A DNA stretch of 64,000 nt from Isoetes taiwanensis (taxonomy: Eukaryota; Streptophyta; Lycopodiopsida; Isoetales; Isoetaceae), in the NCBI GenBank assembly GCA_021234155.1, contig JAJEKV010000032.1, forward strand, positions 3,244,156 to 3,308,155. The letters run 5' to 3'. Positions within the stretch are counted from its first letter, which is position 1. Every line of letters begins with the position of its first letter. Below the pieces are notes generated by a model. That model was not told the DNA's origin. It ran no database searches and saw nothing but the letters and a program-made list of their open reading frames with translations. Positions 21,615 to 34,700 of the stretch are shown here, one piece after another. A program made the translations under genes and the position numbers.

Positions 21615-24600
21615 ATCGTGGTACTAAGCGCCGTGGATGGCCAAGAACCTCAAGAAGTAGGGCAAAAAAATTTTCACTTGGAAACTATGAAACGCTTTCA
21701 TCAAGGTTTCAATTGTTTACGAGCGTCAAAACCCGGCGTCGCATTGGTTATGCGTCCATTTCAAATAGCTTTTCGCCGCAGCGGCGTCCAAAACCCCTTC
21801 TAGAATGCGGCAAGTTATAGCGGCGTTTTGTTTTTGCATCTTTTTTAATGTGAAGCTCATTAAAGTTTGTCCCTAGGCTTATTTGAACGATCCCCGAGGA
21901 CCGATCCTTGAAAATTTGAGGATTCAATCGGTGGGATATATAGGGGAACTGAGCCGGGAGAATGTTCATTAGCATCTGCCCCCCGGCGGTGCGGTGAAAA
22001 ATCCCCTCGACGCGTTTTTGGGGTCCGTCTCTCGGGGCGGGACTCTCCCCTACCGAGGTGGCCATTCAAAGTCGCCTTGTTTGACTTGGGGAAGGGTGCC
22101 GACCATGCTTGCCCAACAACAATCCGCCAGACCGTTCTAACCCCAACGCTTGGGTTCGGACCTTATCCTAAAAATTTTGAAAATTTTCTCAGATCTTTAG
22201 TGATGACCATGGAAGCCAGCTGACCAAAATCATAATTTAATTCCATGCCATGCATTAACTACGAATTTATAAACCATAAATGCAATAAAATACATAACTA
22301 AAAGAGTGTGCATCGAAAAAAATTAGTCTTTGACCAATAGGGGGCAACAAGGCTGTCTATGGACACATTAAAAATTTTTCACTTGGAAACTATGAAGCAA
22401 TCTTTCATCAAGGTACAATTGTTTAAAGAAAACAAAACGATTCATTACAAGTTAGTTATGCCATCCATGTCAAATAGCTTTAGGGAGCGGAAAACCAAAA
22501 CAAAACCCTTCTAGAATCGGCAAGTCATGATGGTTTTACGTCCCAATGCAATCTTAGACCAAGTATAACGTCCAATGAGCCAAGGTCAACCCCCAAGTAC
22601 AACTTCATCCCACAAACTCCATTCCTTTTTACCTTCGAGAAGCTAACCCTTTGACCTAGACCTTCTCCCCGAAAATTGGCTGTTTGAAATTGGGCTGTTA
22701 TTTTCGTACAATGTGATGGAGATGGATTTCTAGACGGGACCTTGCGGTCCAGGCGGGGACCCCTTTGCTGACTTGGCGTGGAGTGGGGGGTGTTGATGCG
22801 AGCCGCGGACCATAAAATCCCCTAAAGGCTGCTGGGAATTTCCTCTCCCCAAGGCCACGGGGCGGGCGGGCGACCTCCCTCTCGGAACTGCGATTTGGCT
22901 CGCCAATGGACTCGGAAACGTCGACCTTGCCCTAGGGACCAAGTTACGTGGCGAGACCAAAACTTCGGCCCCCCAAACAAAACCCTTTATAATCGGCAAG
23001 TCCAGGCCCTCTCATGTCGATTTGGTGGGACCTTGCACGTATCTTGACATGGAGTGGGGTGTTGGCCTTGAGCTGGGACCCTAAACTCCCCAAGTTGCTT
23101 GCCCCACCAAGTGATTTCATTACAAGTTAATTATGCCATCCATGTCAAATAGTTTTAGGGCGATCCGTTGAACAAGGGCATTCTCTCTATCCATATGCCT
23201 TGATACTGAAACACAACCATCATCACAAGCAACCAAATCTAACCCCCCAACCCAAGCACTAGTCTTTTTTGCTTTTCTACAGAATCATTTATCTTCATTC
23301 TAGTAGTTATGATGCTTTTCTGTAATCATTTATCTTCATTCTAATAGTTATGATGCTTATATTCTCAATGCAATCTTAGACCAAGTATAACGTCCAGCCA
23401 GCCAAGGTCAACCCCAAGTACAACGATCCCACAAACTCCATTTCTTTGACCTTAGCTAACCCTTTGACCTAGACCTTCTCCGAAAATTCCGAAAATTGGG
23501 CTGTGTGCTGGAGATGGGTTAGGAATCCAGCTGGCAAAAATCAAATTTATTTTAATACAATGCATTAATTGTAATTTATGAATGTCTTGCCACTTGCAAA
23601 AAGCGCCCGACTTCTACTTGCCACATCGGAGGAGGACATGCCCAAACTCCGCTCCGTGAGTTCCCCTTGCTCCATATTCTCCAAATGCGGCTTCTCGGCC
23701 GGTCCCAAGTGCAGCAGACCAAGTCTCGGCCCCAAAAGCGCAAACCCTTCTAGAACACAGCAGCCCACGGGGTTTACGTTTTGGAGCCCTCTCCTTGTCG
23801 GTGGTCGGGGACCTTGCGCGACAGGCGTGGAGTGGGGGTGTTGGCCTTGAGCCACCGGACCCTAAAATCCCCCTGTGGCTTGCCCCGAATTTCCTCTCCC
23901 CAAGGCCCTGGGGATGGACGGGCGACCTCCCCTCTCCCGAACCACGATTTGGCTCTGCCAATGGACTGAGAACGTCGACGTTGCCCTGGGGACCAAGTTC
24001 CGTGGCGAGAAGACCACCCGACCTCCAAGAAGCGCCAAAGTAGCTCACTTCCATCACACTCATAGTCAATTGGCCTAGGATGTGGATGCGGGATCTTGTC
24101 GTGGGCGTGAGTGTTTCTTTCTTTTGCAAAACCGACCTTGTAACTTGCTCCCTGGGGTAATTTAGCCATTCGGACGATTTGGCGGGGGTCGATTTGCCAT
24201 TCGAACCTCCCCGTGCCCGAACGACAAGACACTGCGGTTTCTACAAGGCCGACCTCAGGACGCCCCGCGGTTTGACAAGTTCTCCCGGACCGATCTGGAA
24301 TCTTTTGGGCCTTCCCGAAGAGGGCCCCTGAACGGAGGATCCAACGGTCGGATAGGGGAACCGGGCTCCGGGAGGGTGGTCATTAGCGTGCATTCCGGGG
24401 GCTGCCGCGGAAGGGCTGCCTCGGGGAACTTTTTGGATCCAGCCTCTTGGGGTCCTCTCTCCCCCTCTTGTGAGGGATCCCCGCAAGGTCTGGCCTCGTT
24501 TGACTTGGGGAAGGGTGCGGCTCGGTTGCCACCTGACCTGCCCGACCGTTCTAATCTGCTAACCCTTTGACCCTAGACCTTCTCCGAAAATTTGAAAATT

Positions 24601-27600
24601 GGGCTGTGTGCTGGAAATGGATTAGGATTCCAACTGGCAAAAAATCAGAATTTATTTTATACAATGCATTAATTGCGAATTTATGAATGTCTTGCCAGCA
24701 CCAAAAGCGCCCCAGAGCTTCTACTTGCCATATCGGGAGGAGGACAGGCCCAAACTCCCGCTCCGTCAGTTCCCTTTGCTCCGTATTCTCTACTGCAGCT
24801 CACGGCCCGGGTCCCAAGTGCAGCAGACCAAGTCTCGGCCCCAAAACGCAAAACCCTTCTAGACTTTGGCAACCCACGGGGTTTCGTTTTGGAGGCCCTC
24901 TCCTTGTCCCGATTCCGGGACCTTGCGCCGTGACTTGACGTGGAGTGGGGGGTGTTGGCGCTTGAGCCACGGACCCTAAAATCCCGGGAAGCTGCTTGCC
25001 CCCAATTTCCTCTCCCCAAGGCCACCCTCGGGCCGGGCCGGCCCCCTCCCCTCCTGGAATCGCGATTTGGCTCTGCCAATGGACTCGAGCGTCGACGTTG
25101 CCACAGGGACCAAGTTCCGTGGCCAGAAGACCACCCGACCTCCAAGAAGTAGCTCACTTCCATCACACTCAATTGGCCTAGGATGTGGATGCGGGATACT
25201 GTCGTGGAGGGCGTGAGTGTTTCTTTCTTTTGCAAAACCGACCTTGTAACTTGCTCCCTAGGGTAATTTCGCCATTCCGGACGATTTGGCAGGGTCGATT
25301 TGCCATTCCGGAGCCTCCCCGGTGCCCGAACGACAAGACACTGCGGTTTCTACAAGGCCGACCTCAGGACGCCCCGCGGTTTGACAAGTTCTCCCGGACC
25401 GATCTGGAATCTTTTGGGCCTTCCCGAAGAGGGGCCCCTGAACGGAGGATCCAACGGTCGGATAGGGGAACCGGGCTCCGGGAGGGTGGTCATTAGCGTG
25501 CAACCCATTTGCGCTGCCGGGGAAGAAGCTGCCTCGGGAACTTTTTGGATCCCGCTCTTGGGGTCGGACTCTCCCCCTCTTGTGAGGGATCCTGCAAGGT
25601 CCTGGCCTCGTTTGACTTGGGGAAGGGTGCCAGCTCGGTTGCCCTGCAACGGGCTGCCCCGACCGTTCTAATGCTAACCCTTTGACCTAGACCTTCTCCG
25701 AAAATTTAGAAAATTGGGCTGTGTGCTGGAAATGGATTAGGATTCCAGCTGGCAAAAAATCAGAATTTATTTTCGTACAATGCATTAATTGCGAATTTAT
25801 GAATGTCTTGCCACTGCAAAAGCGCCCCCCGACTTCTACTTGCCACATCGGGAGGAGGACAGGCCCAAACTCCGCTCCGTCAGTTCCCCTTGCTCCGTAT
25901 TCACCGCTGCAGCTTCTCGGCCCAGGTCCCAAGTGCAACAGACCAAGTCTCCCGGCCCCAAAACGCCAAACCCTTCTAGAACACGGCAACCCGCGGGGTT
26001 TACGTTTTGGAGGCCCTCTCCCTTGTCGTCCGGTTCGGGCGGGACCTTTACCGTGACTTGGCGTGGAGTGGGGGTGTTGGCCTTGCACGGACCCTAAAAT
26101 CCCCCGAAGCTGCTTGCCCCCAATTTCCCTCTCCCCAAGGCCACTAGGGGCGGGGCAGGCGACCTCCCTCTCCTCGAATCGCTGATTTGACTCTGCCAAT
26201 GGACTCGAAACGTCGACATTGCCCCAGGGACCAAGTTCCGCGGGGCAGAAGACCACCCGACCTCAAGAAGCCAAAGTAGCTCACTTCCATCACACTCGTA
26301 GTCAATTGGCCTAGGATGTGGATCACGGGATCTCCGTCGTGGAGGGTGAGTGTTTCTTTCTTTTGCAAAACCGACCTTGTAACTTGCTCCCTAGGGTAAT
26401 TTCAGCCATTCCTGACGATTTGGCAGAGTCGATTTGCCATTCCGGGAGCCTCCCGGTGCCGAACGACAAGACAACTGCGGTTTCTACAAGGCCGAGCCTC
26501 GGGGCGCCCAGCGGTTTTGACAAGTTCTCCCCGACGATCTGGAATCTTTTGGGCCTTCCGAAGAGGGGCCCCCGAACGGAGGATCCAGCGGTGGGATAGG
26601 GGAACCGGCTCGGGAGGTGGTCATTAGCGTCAACCCCTAGGAGCGCTGCCGGAAGGGCTGCCTCGGGAACTTTTGGATCCGCCTCTTGGGGTCGGACTCT
26701 CCCCTCTTGTGAGGATCCCCGCAAGGTCCTGGCCTCGTTTGACTTGGGGGGAAGGGTGCCAGCTTCGGTTGCCCCACAGCAGGCTGCCCCACAAACGCGT
26801 TCTAATGCTAACCCTTTGACCTAGACCTTCTCCGAAAAATTTAGAAAATTGGGCTGTGTGTCTTTGGAAATGGATTAGGATTCCAGCTGGCAAAAAATCA
26901 GAATTTATTTTCCGTACAATGCATTAATTGCGGGTATTTATGAATGTCTTGCCACCTGCAAAAGCCCCCTTCGACTTCTACTTGCCACATCGGGAGGAGG
27001 ACAGGCCCAAACTCCGCTCCGTCCGGTTCCCTTGCTCCGTATTCACCGGCTGCGGCTTCTCGGCCAGGTCCCAAGTGCAACAGACCAAGTCTCGGCCCCA
27101 AAGCGCCAACCCTTCTAGAACACAGCAACCCACGGGGTTTACGTTTTGGAGGCCCTCTCATGTCGGTCGGGCAGGACCTTGCGCCGTGACTTGACGTGGA
27201 GTGGGGGTGTTGGCCTTGAGCACGGACCCTAAAATCCCCCTAAGCTTGCCCCGAATTTCCCTCTCCCCAAGGCCCTGGGGGGCCGGGCCAGGCGACCTCC
27301 CTCTCTCGGAATCAGATTTGGCTTCTGCCAATGGACTCAGAGCGTCGGCGTTGCCTTGGGGACCAAGTTCCGTGGCGAGAAGACCACCCGACCTCAAGAA
27401 GCGCCAAAGTAGCTCACTTCCATCACACTTTCGTAGTCAATTGGCCTAGGATGTGGATCACGGGATCTTGTCGTGGAGGCGTGAGTGTTTCTTTCTTTTG
27501 CAAAACCGACCTTGTAACTTGCTCCCTAGGGTAATTTCGCCATTCCGGACGATTTGGCGGGGGTCGATTTGCCATTAAAGAGCCCTCCCGTGCGAGCGAC

Positions 27601-30600
27601 AAGACAACTGCGGTTTCTACAAGGCCGACCTCGGAGGGCGCCCGCGGTTTGACAAAGTTCTCCCGGACCGATCTGGAATCTTTTGGGCCTTCCTGAAGAG
27701 GGGCCCCCGAACGGAGGATCCAGCGGTGGGATAGGGGACCCGGGCTCCGGGAGGTGGTCATTAGCGTCTTGCCCCAGGGGAGCGCGCGAGGGGAAGGGCT
27801 GCCTCGGGGAACTTTTTTTGATCCCGCCTCTTGGGGTCGGACTCTCCCCTCTTGTGAGGGATCCCCGCAAGGTCCCCGCCTCGTTTGACTTGGGAAGGGT
27901 GCGGCTCGGGTTGCCACAGCGGGCTGCCCGACCGTTCTAATGCTAACCCTTTGACCTAGACCTTCTCCGAAATTTAGAAAATTGGGCTGTGTGCTGGAAA
28001 TGGATTAGGATTCCAGGTGGCAAAAATCAGAATTTATTTTTAGTACAATGCATTAATTGCGAATTTATGAATGTCTTGCCATTTGCAAAAAGCCCCCAGA
28101 CTTCTACTTGCCACATCGGGAGGAGGACGAGGCCCAAACTCCGCTCCGTCAGTTCCCCTTGCTCCGTATTCTGGCTGCGGCTTTCTCGGCCAGGTCCCAA
28201 GTGCAACAGAGACCAAGTCTCGGCCCCCAAAGCATAAACCCTTCTAGAACACAGCAACCCACGGGGTTTTACGTTTTGGAGGCCCTCTCCTTGTCGACTG
28301 AGAGGCGGGACCTTGCGCCCGTGACTTGACGTGGAGTGGGGGTGTTGGCCTTGAGCACGGACCCTAAAATCCCAGGCTGCTTGCCCCAAATTTCCTCTCC
28401 CCAAGGCCACACGGGGCCGGACGACCTCCCTCTCTCCGGAATCGCGATTTGGCTCTGCCAATGGACTCGAGCGTCGACCTTGCCCTGGGACCAAGTTCCG
28501 TGGCCAAGACCACCCGACCTCCAGAAGCCAAAGTAGCTCACTTCCATCACACTTCGTAGTCAATTGGCCTAGGATGTGGATGCGGGATCTTTGTCGTGGA
28601 GGCGTGAGTGTTTCTTTCTTTGCAAAACCGACCTTGTAACTTGCTCCCTAGGGTAATTTTGCCATTCCGGACGATTTGGCAGGGTCGATTTGCCATTCCT
28701 CGAGCCTCCCGGTGCCCGAACGACAAGACACCGGTTTCTACAAGGTCGAGCCTCGTTGGGCAAGGGCTTTGACAAGTTCTCCGGACCGATCTAAATCTTT
28801 TGGGCCTTATTGAAGAGGGGCCCTGAACGGAGGATCCAACGGCCGGATAGGGGAACCGGGCTCGAGGGTGGTCATTAGCGTCATTCTAGCCCCATGGGAG
28901 CGCCGCCAGAAGGGCTGCCTTCGGAACTTTTTTGGATCCCGCCTCTTGGGGTCCTGACTCTCCCCTCTTGTGAGGGATCCCCAAGGTCCCCGGCCTCGCT
29001 TTGACTTGGGGAAGGGTGCCAGCTCGGTTGTCCCACGCAACGGGCTGCCCCGACCGCTCTAATGCTAACCCTTTGACCTAGACCTTCTCGAAAATTTAGA
29101 AAATTGGGTCAGTCTTTGGAAATGGATTAGGATTCCAGGCGGCAAAAAATCAGAATTTATTTTCGTACAATGCATTAATTGCGAATTTATGAATGTCTTG
29201 CCACTTTACCAAAAAGCCCCGACTTCTACTTGCCACATGGGAGGGAGGACAGGCCCAAACTCCAGCGCCGTCAGGTTCCCCTTGCTCGCCGTATTCTGGC
29301 TGCAGCTTCGGCCGGGTCCCCGGTGCAGCAGACCCAAGTCTCGGCCCCAAAGCGCCAAACCCTTCTAGAACACGGCAGCCCCACGGGGTTTCACGTTTTG
29401 GAGGCCCTCTCCCTTCCCGTCGGTCGGGCGGGACCTTTAGCGCCCGTGAGCTTGGAGTGGGGGTGTTGGCCTTGAGAAACCGCGGACCCTAAAATCCCTT
29501 GAGGCTGCTTTGCTCGAATTTCCTCTCCCCAAGGCCGGGGGCCGGGGCCGAGGCGACCTCCCTCTCAGGAATCGCGATTTGGCTCTGCCAATGGACTCGA
29601 AGCGTCGGCGTTGCCCTGGTGACCAAGTTCCGTGGCGAGCCCACCCGACCTCAAAAGCGCCAAAGTAGCTCACTTCCATCACACTTTCGCGTACTAGTCA
29701 ATTGGCCTAGGATGTGGATCGCGGGGATCTTGTCGTGGAGGGCGTGAGTGTTTCTTTCTTTTGCAAAACCGACCTTGTAACTTGCTCCCTAGGGTAATTT
29801 CGCCATTCCGGACAATTTGGCAGGGTCGATTTGCCATTCCGTAGCCTCCCGGTTGCCCGAACGACAAGACACCTGCGGTTTCTACAAGGCCGACCTCTCG
29901 GGGCGCCCAGCGGTTTGACAAGTTCTCCCGACGATCTGGAATCTTTTGGGCCTTCCCAAGAGGGGCCCTGAATCGGAGGATCCAACGGATAGGGGAGGCA
30001 GGGCTCCGGGGGTGGTCGTGGCGTGCAGCCCCGGGGGGCGCCGCCAGAAGGGTGCCTCCGGGAACTTTTTGGATCCCGCCTCTTGGGGTCCTGGACTCTC
30101 CCCTCTTGTGAGGGATCCCTCGCAAGGTCCCGGCCTCGTTTGACTTGGGAAGGGTGCCAGCTGGGTTGCCCCCGCAATCGGGCTGCCCTCGGACCGTTCT
30201 ATCTTAACCCTTTGACCTACACCTTCTCCGAAATTTTTGAAAATTGGGCTGTGTGCTGAAATGGATTAGGATTCCAGCTGGCAAAAAATCAGAATTTATT
30301 TTCGCACAATGCATTAATTGCGAATTTATGAATGTCTTGCCACTTTGCAAAAGCCCCTCGACTTCTACTTGCCACATCGAGGAGATGAGGCCCAAACTCC
30401 GCTCCGTCGCCTCCCCTTGCTCCGTATTCACCGCTACTGCAGCTTCGGCCGGTCCCAAGTGCACCAAAGTCTCGCCCCCAAACGCAAACCCTTCTAGAAC
30501 ACGGCAACCCACGGGGTTTACGTTTTGGAGGCCCTCTCCTAGTGGTCGGCGGGACCTTTGGCCCCGTGACTTGACGTGGAGTGGGGGTGTTGGCCGCCAG

Positions 30601-30775
30601 AGCACCGGACCCTAAAATCCCCCCGGAAGCTGCTTGCCCCGAATTTCCTCTCCCCAAGGCCCCGGGGGCTTTATCTGCCCTCCCTCTCCCGAGAGCTGCG
30701 ATTTGGCTCTGCCAATGGACTCAGAACGTCGACTTGCCCTAGGGACCAAGTTCTGTGACCAGAAGACCACTCATG
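21615..30775. repeat. Array of ~1.1-kb GC-rich tandem repeats (about eight units)
   Basis: Using the landmark TTGACC(C)TAGACCTTCTC, copies sit at 22651, 23463, 24567, 25682, 26816, 27951, 29073 and 30212. The spacings are 812, 1104, 1115, 1134, 1135, 1122 and 1139 bp. Each unit has an AT-rich part (ATTTATGAATGTCTTGCCA) and a GC-rich part (CCTTCTAGAACACGGCAACC, CGAACGACAAGACA and others). Units differ by many small indels. The left end (21.6-23.1 kb) is degenerate and shorter, and the right end is cut at about 30770. Many open frames occur by chance on both strands and shift between units, so I do not call genes. The array lies wholly inside the CACTA. Confidence 0.93.
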
Positions 30776-30815
30776 TTCACCCAACTAAGAAATGAGTTTT
30801 AAACGTCGCTGTGTC

Positions 30816-30894
30816 CGTCGCATGCGACGTCAATACGTCGCATGCGACGTATTTGGTTATAGCGACGTGGTTTAACTATTTTTATTTTTGTTGT
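30816..30894. repeat. Internal palindrome pair and terminus-like sequence
   Basis: Two copies of the CGTCGCATGCGACG palindrome (30816-30829 and 30835-30850) are followed by TAGCGACG and then ATTTTTGTTGTG ending near 30895. Read from the other strand this is CACAACAAAAAT...CGTCGCTA, resembling the CACTA terminus. It could be a fossil end of a related element joined into this one. Confidence 0.6.
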
Positions 30895-31509
30895 GTACAT
30901 GTTTGATACTGGGGCATGTTTGAGCCTAGACAATGCTTGAGCCTAAGAGGCTTGTTTGAACCTAGGTAGCATGTTCGACCCTAAGGGAAATGCAACGCCT
31001 ACACGTTCAACGTCTATAGGCTCCTCATGCTTCACTCTATGTATTTGGACTTGTTCACCCTACAAAATACCATTATTATTATCTGTTTGAAAGGTAGAGC
31101 AGTGATCCACAACAGAAAGCTAGTGGATAGCATCAAATTAAGCAATGATCAGGTTAACTTGGTGGTGGCACTGGTTTAAGGTTAGAGAAAATCGGAAGTA
31201 ACTAAGATACCATTGAAGACTCTTTGCATGTTCTAGTCTAGAGGCAATGCTTGAGCCTATGTGGCTTCTTTGAGCCCATGTTCCAGCCGTTCTTTATTCC
31301 TCCGATATAATGTATACCAAAAGGGGGGGGGGGGAGAAAAAAAATTGAATTGAATGGGTTTTTTATTGCACCACGAAGACCAATAGACATAGCCTATCGA
31401 GAAGGATTGCAATCGAGGATGTGCATAATATTTGACATATAGAATTTAATGATCGCCTCCTCTAGGTGCTAACTAGGAGTCGTCATTGTTAGCATTACCA
31501 ACATTTGTA
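30895..31509. other. Spacer with TTGAGCCTA-type short repeats and a G12 run
   Basis: Near 30910-30985 and 31215-31285 the motif ATGCTTGAGCCTA(A/T)G(A/T)GGCTT recurs, with variants GTTTGAGCCTA and TTCGACCCTA. A run of 12 G lies at 31323-31334. No gene recognised. Confidence 0.55.
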
Positions 31510-32154
31510 TTAAAATGCCCGAAATACATCCTCAGTATTTCGTGGAATTGCTACGGTGTAAGATGCCGCATGAGAGCCGGTGGTCCAACCTCTTGATGCT
31601 CGTTTTTCCTCGTGAGTTTGAATGCCTTGATCTGCGAGAGGGCTCTTCGTGACGTTATTGACTCCTCTAGCACAACACCTTGGAATATTGGAAACGTCCC
31701 CTCGATGTAGTTTGTATGATAAACCACCATGTTGGGTCTTGTCGATCGGTAAAGAAAAAATCCGGTCAAAGAAGTCGGACGGAGATTGATATTGATGGTC
31801 TAAATTTTGAAGTGGATATGTGTATGTGTGTACCTGTTCACAGTTGTCTGGAAGGACAAGCGTCTCACTACCAGGGTACATCTTGCTAGAGTTGACAGCG
31901 AAAAAGCCACTTGTTCTATCATACTTTACTGTAGGCCTGGCCCCCCTTAATTGAAGGTCAAACCAATCGACATCGAATATGAAGGTCTTAAAATTGCCAC
32001 CAACATCCACCTCCATTATAGTCTTTAACCTCCCGACCCAATCACAGGTGGCTTCCTGACGATTACGATCGGCAACACTTGATTGAAACTCCATCGTGAA
32101 TGATGCCATGACTCCGCAGTCACAAGTCTTCCTGTGTATGTCAAGAGAACTCAC
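31510..32154 (-). pseudogene. CACTA transposase-associated DUF4216-like C-terminal part
   Basis: A minus-strand frame of 214 codons containing DWVGRLKTIMEVDVGG, NFKTFIFDVDWFDLQLRG, PTVKYDRTSGFFAVNSSKMY and GSETLVLPDNCEQ. This wording matches the DUF4216 domain found at the C-terminal side of TNP2 transposase genes in plant CACTA elements (a ...FKCDWVD...G..LVNF...F.L..QA.QVFY.. pattern). A short intron is likely between ...DNCEQ and the next segment. The remainder (31.75-31.51 kb) reads well only if the frame is changed. It belongs with the TNP2 remnants at 32.3-34.7 kb. Confidence 0.75.
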
Positions 32155-34700
32155 ACGATAGTGGGTCCCATGCCACCATATCGAGGGAGTAAGATATATC
32201 TTGTCAAAAGCACCATTAATGTCAATAGATACAATAACATCAAAAGAAAATACTCGATTTAGACATCAACATAATTTGTTGCAACTACCTTTTCATGACA
32301 CCTTGTGCGTATGCCCATTCCGTAGGCTCAGTAATATACTCCCCTTGTGATATGCATCGGTCAAAGCCTCGTAGTACCCATTCTCTTTCCATCTTGTCCC
32401 AAGCAAGGGTTCATATCCATCGAGTGTAGGGCTCGTCTATTATGTCGTCTCCATTCATGCCTCTTCTCTTCCATTTCTTCCTTTGCGTTCTCATAACGAG
32501 CAATCCATTTTGCCATTGGTGCCGAATTGTAAAGAAGAAATTGATTAACCTTAATGATCATATCAGGCGGAAATGACTTCTGCATACCATTGCCTTCTGC
32601 CACTACCCCCACAATCTTCTCGTCCCCTTCATCACTCCATAAGCGAGGTGCATCTGGATGTACGGCGGAAATATATTCAGTCATATAGAAAAGTGACTCT
32701 TTTCGCAAACCATCCCTCCGCCATACTACCTTCGTGACGTGCTCTTTGACGCACCATATCCTTCAATACCTTCATAAACCTTTCCAAGAAAAAACATCCA
32801 TCCGGCATGTACAGGTTCCCATGAGCTCCACTTCCTCAATAAGATGTACCAAAAGATGGGTTTGATCACAAGAAAGCTCGTCTTTAAACTCCTTCTCCAA
32901 CAAGCAACATGCCTCTCGCCATTTTCACTTTCATCTCTTCAATTTCGTCTTTCGGTATAGTTTTTTACACATCCACCTATGAGGTCCAAAACAAAAAACT
33001 TAGCCACAAATAAAATAGACGGGGGACCACTAAATCAACATGGGTAACAACCTTATGACCTTTGATAGGGCACTTATTGCCTCCAATGGTCCCTTGTCTA
33101 AAACTCCCCTAAAGGTCAGGGGCATGAAGAACTGCATGATCCAAACACCAAATATAAGTTATGGGTTACATTTTATAGTAGTGCATATATATATGGACTT
33201 CAATTGCTTACATGCAAGAACTTATGCCAGTCATGGGACTTTAAACCAGTCAGCTCCCCACTACTTGTGAATGCGGTTCGCAATGATTGCATGTAACCAG
33301 TTGGTGTTCTAAGGGCCCTTAAATCATCATAAATAGCTCGATGGTCAGCCCTAGCAATAACCCATTTTGCCGGAGGAAGTAGTTGCCCTTCACCTCGGAT
33401 TCATGCCTCTTTCTTTGTATTACTTACCTTAAGGTCCATCCTGGCATTTGTTGTGCCTTTTTGACCAAATACATGCTTCCATAAAGAGTTTCCCACGTTC
33501 TTGAAGATATGCATCGGGTCTAAAAGGTGTTGAATCAATAGGTCGGTCCAATATGGTAGTCTATAAAAAATGACTTCCTTTTCATATTGGCGAAGAAGAC
33601 TTCCTCCTCCGCGGCTTCCTCGCCACCATTTGTATAATTCTTCATCCTCATTTGTCTAGGTCGGCTCACGACCTCCTCATTCTGAGGTGCCCCCCACGGA
33701 TTTCCCCTTGCGTATTTTCCCCTCTTCCTTCTTATCCCAACGCCACCCCATTCTCGTATGGTAATTACGCTTGGTGGTTACGTAGTCTGGTCTGCTACCA
33801 CCGGTGTCTACTTATTTGCTTTCGAAGGGTGCGTGGCGACAAATACTTCCTAAAACCCTCGTATACTACTTTCTTCAGATGCTTAGAGTGACGGTGCTGC
33901 AACTTTTCCCCACATATCATGCAAGGGAAGTGCCCCGATGTCTTAAACCCAGAACACTCGGCAAACCCAGGAAAGTCATGCATAGTCCACAATAGTATAC
34001 CTCTAAGATTAAAAACGTCATTTTTATGGGCATCGTAGACCTGAATACCTGTGTTCCACAAAGGGAGTAACTCATCCACAATTATTCTTAGGTACACATC
34101 TAAATTACTTGGTTTTTTCTTCCCAGGTATCAATAAAGTCATCATAATGTGCCCACTCTTCATCAACAACCATGGGGGTATGTTGTAGTTCACTATCATC
34201 ACTGGCCATGTAGACCATGCAGTCGATTGTGTACCATATGGGTTTACGCCATCGGTGGCCGGGCCCAAACGCCGCGTTACGTGGTTCTTTTCCAAAGTCA
34301 GGCCATGTCGCATCGACATGCTTCCAAGCTGCACTGTCGCTCGGGACTCGCATCACATCATCACTAGATGCATGTGTAGCCGTGAAGTCCATTAGGCTAG
34401 CCAATGTCTTGCAACGGAACATCAACTTTAACCTATAGAATAAATTATAGGCAACATATAAGTACCGAAAAATAAGTGAATTTACAACTATTTGTAAGAA
34501 GTGGTGATGCATATACCTTGGGATTATTGGAAAGTGTCGAATAACCTTATGAGGTACCGTTTTTCCCTTTAGGTCATTCCTGTATCTCGGTTCATTACAT
34601 ACGAGACAATGAGTGGACTTCTCATGCTCTGAGGATAGAAGATCATACAATCATTTGGACATGCATGTATGACTTTATAACCAAGGCGGTTGCTTGAATC
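32155..34700 (-). pseudogene. TNP2-type CACTA transposase (Transposase_21 and DUF4218 regions), broken
   Basis: Readable minus-strand pieces begin with STHCLVCNEPRYRNDLKGK, VPHKVIRHFPIIPR, and then an 84-bp GT-AG intron (34516-34433). These lead to ATWPDFGKEPRNAAFGP, DGVNPYGTQSTAWSTWPVMI, VNYNIPPWLLMKSGHIMMTL, VYDAHKNDVFNLRGILLW and TMHDFPGFAECSG (to 33795). Further left are LPYWTDLLIQHLLDPMHIFK (about 33550-33490) and GLKSHDWHKFLH (about 33240). Next comes HLLVHLIEEVELMG...MDVFFLERFMKVLKDM (about 32860-32750), the DUF4218 region, and a last piece at 32708-32361. This is the TNP2/TnpD transposase that cuts CACTA ends. Frame changes and missing linkers mean it is likely dead. It is transcribed leftward, so the right terminus is the 5' end of the element. 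Confidence 0.88.

Noticed and set aside
22730-30657. Many 80-190-codon frames on both strands of the 1.1-kb array
   Set aside because: The frames change length and phase from unit to unit through indels, with none conserved across all units, so they look like chance frames in GC-rich repeats.
21615-30775. Ribosomal DNA or intergenic spacer array
   Set aside because: I find no 18S, 5.8S, 25S or 5S sequence in the units, and the array is bounded inside a transposon.
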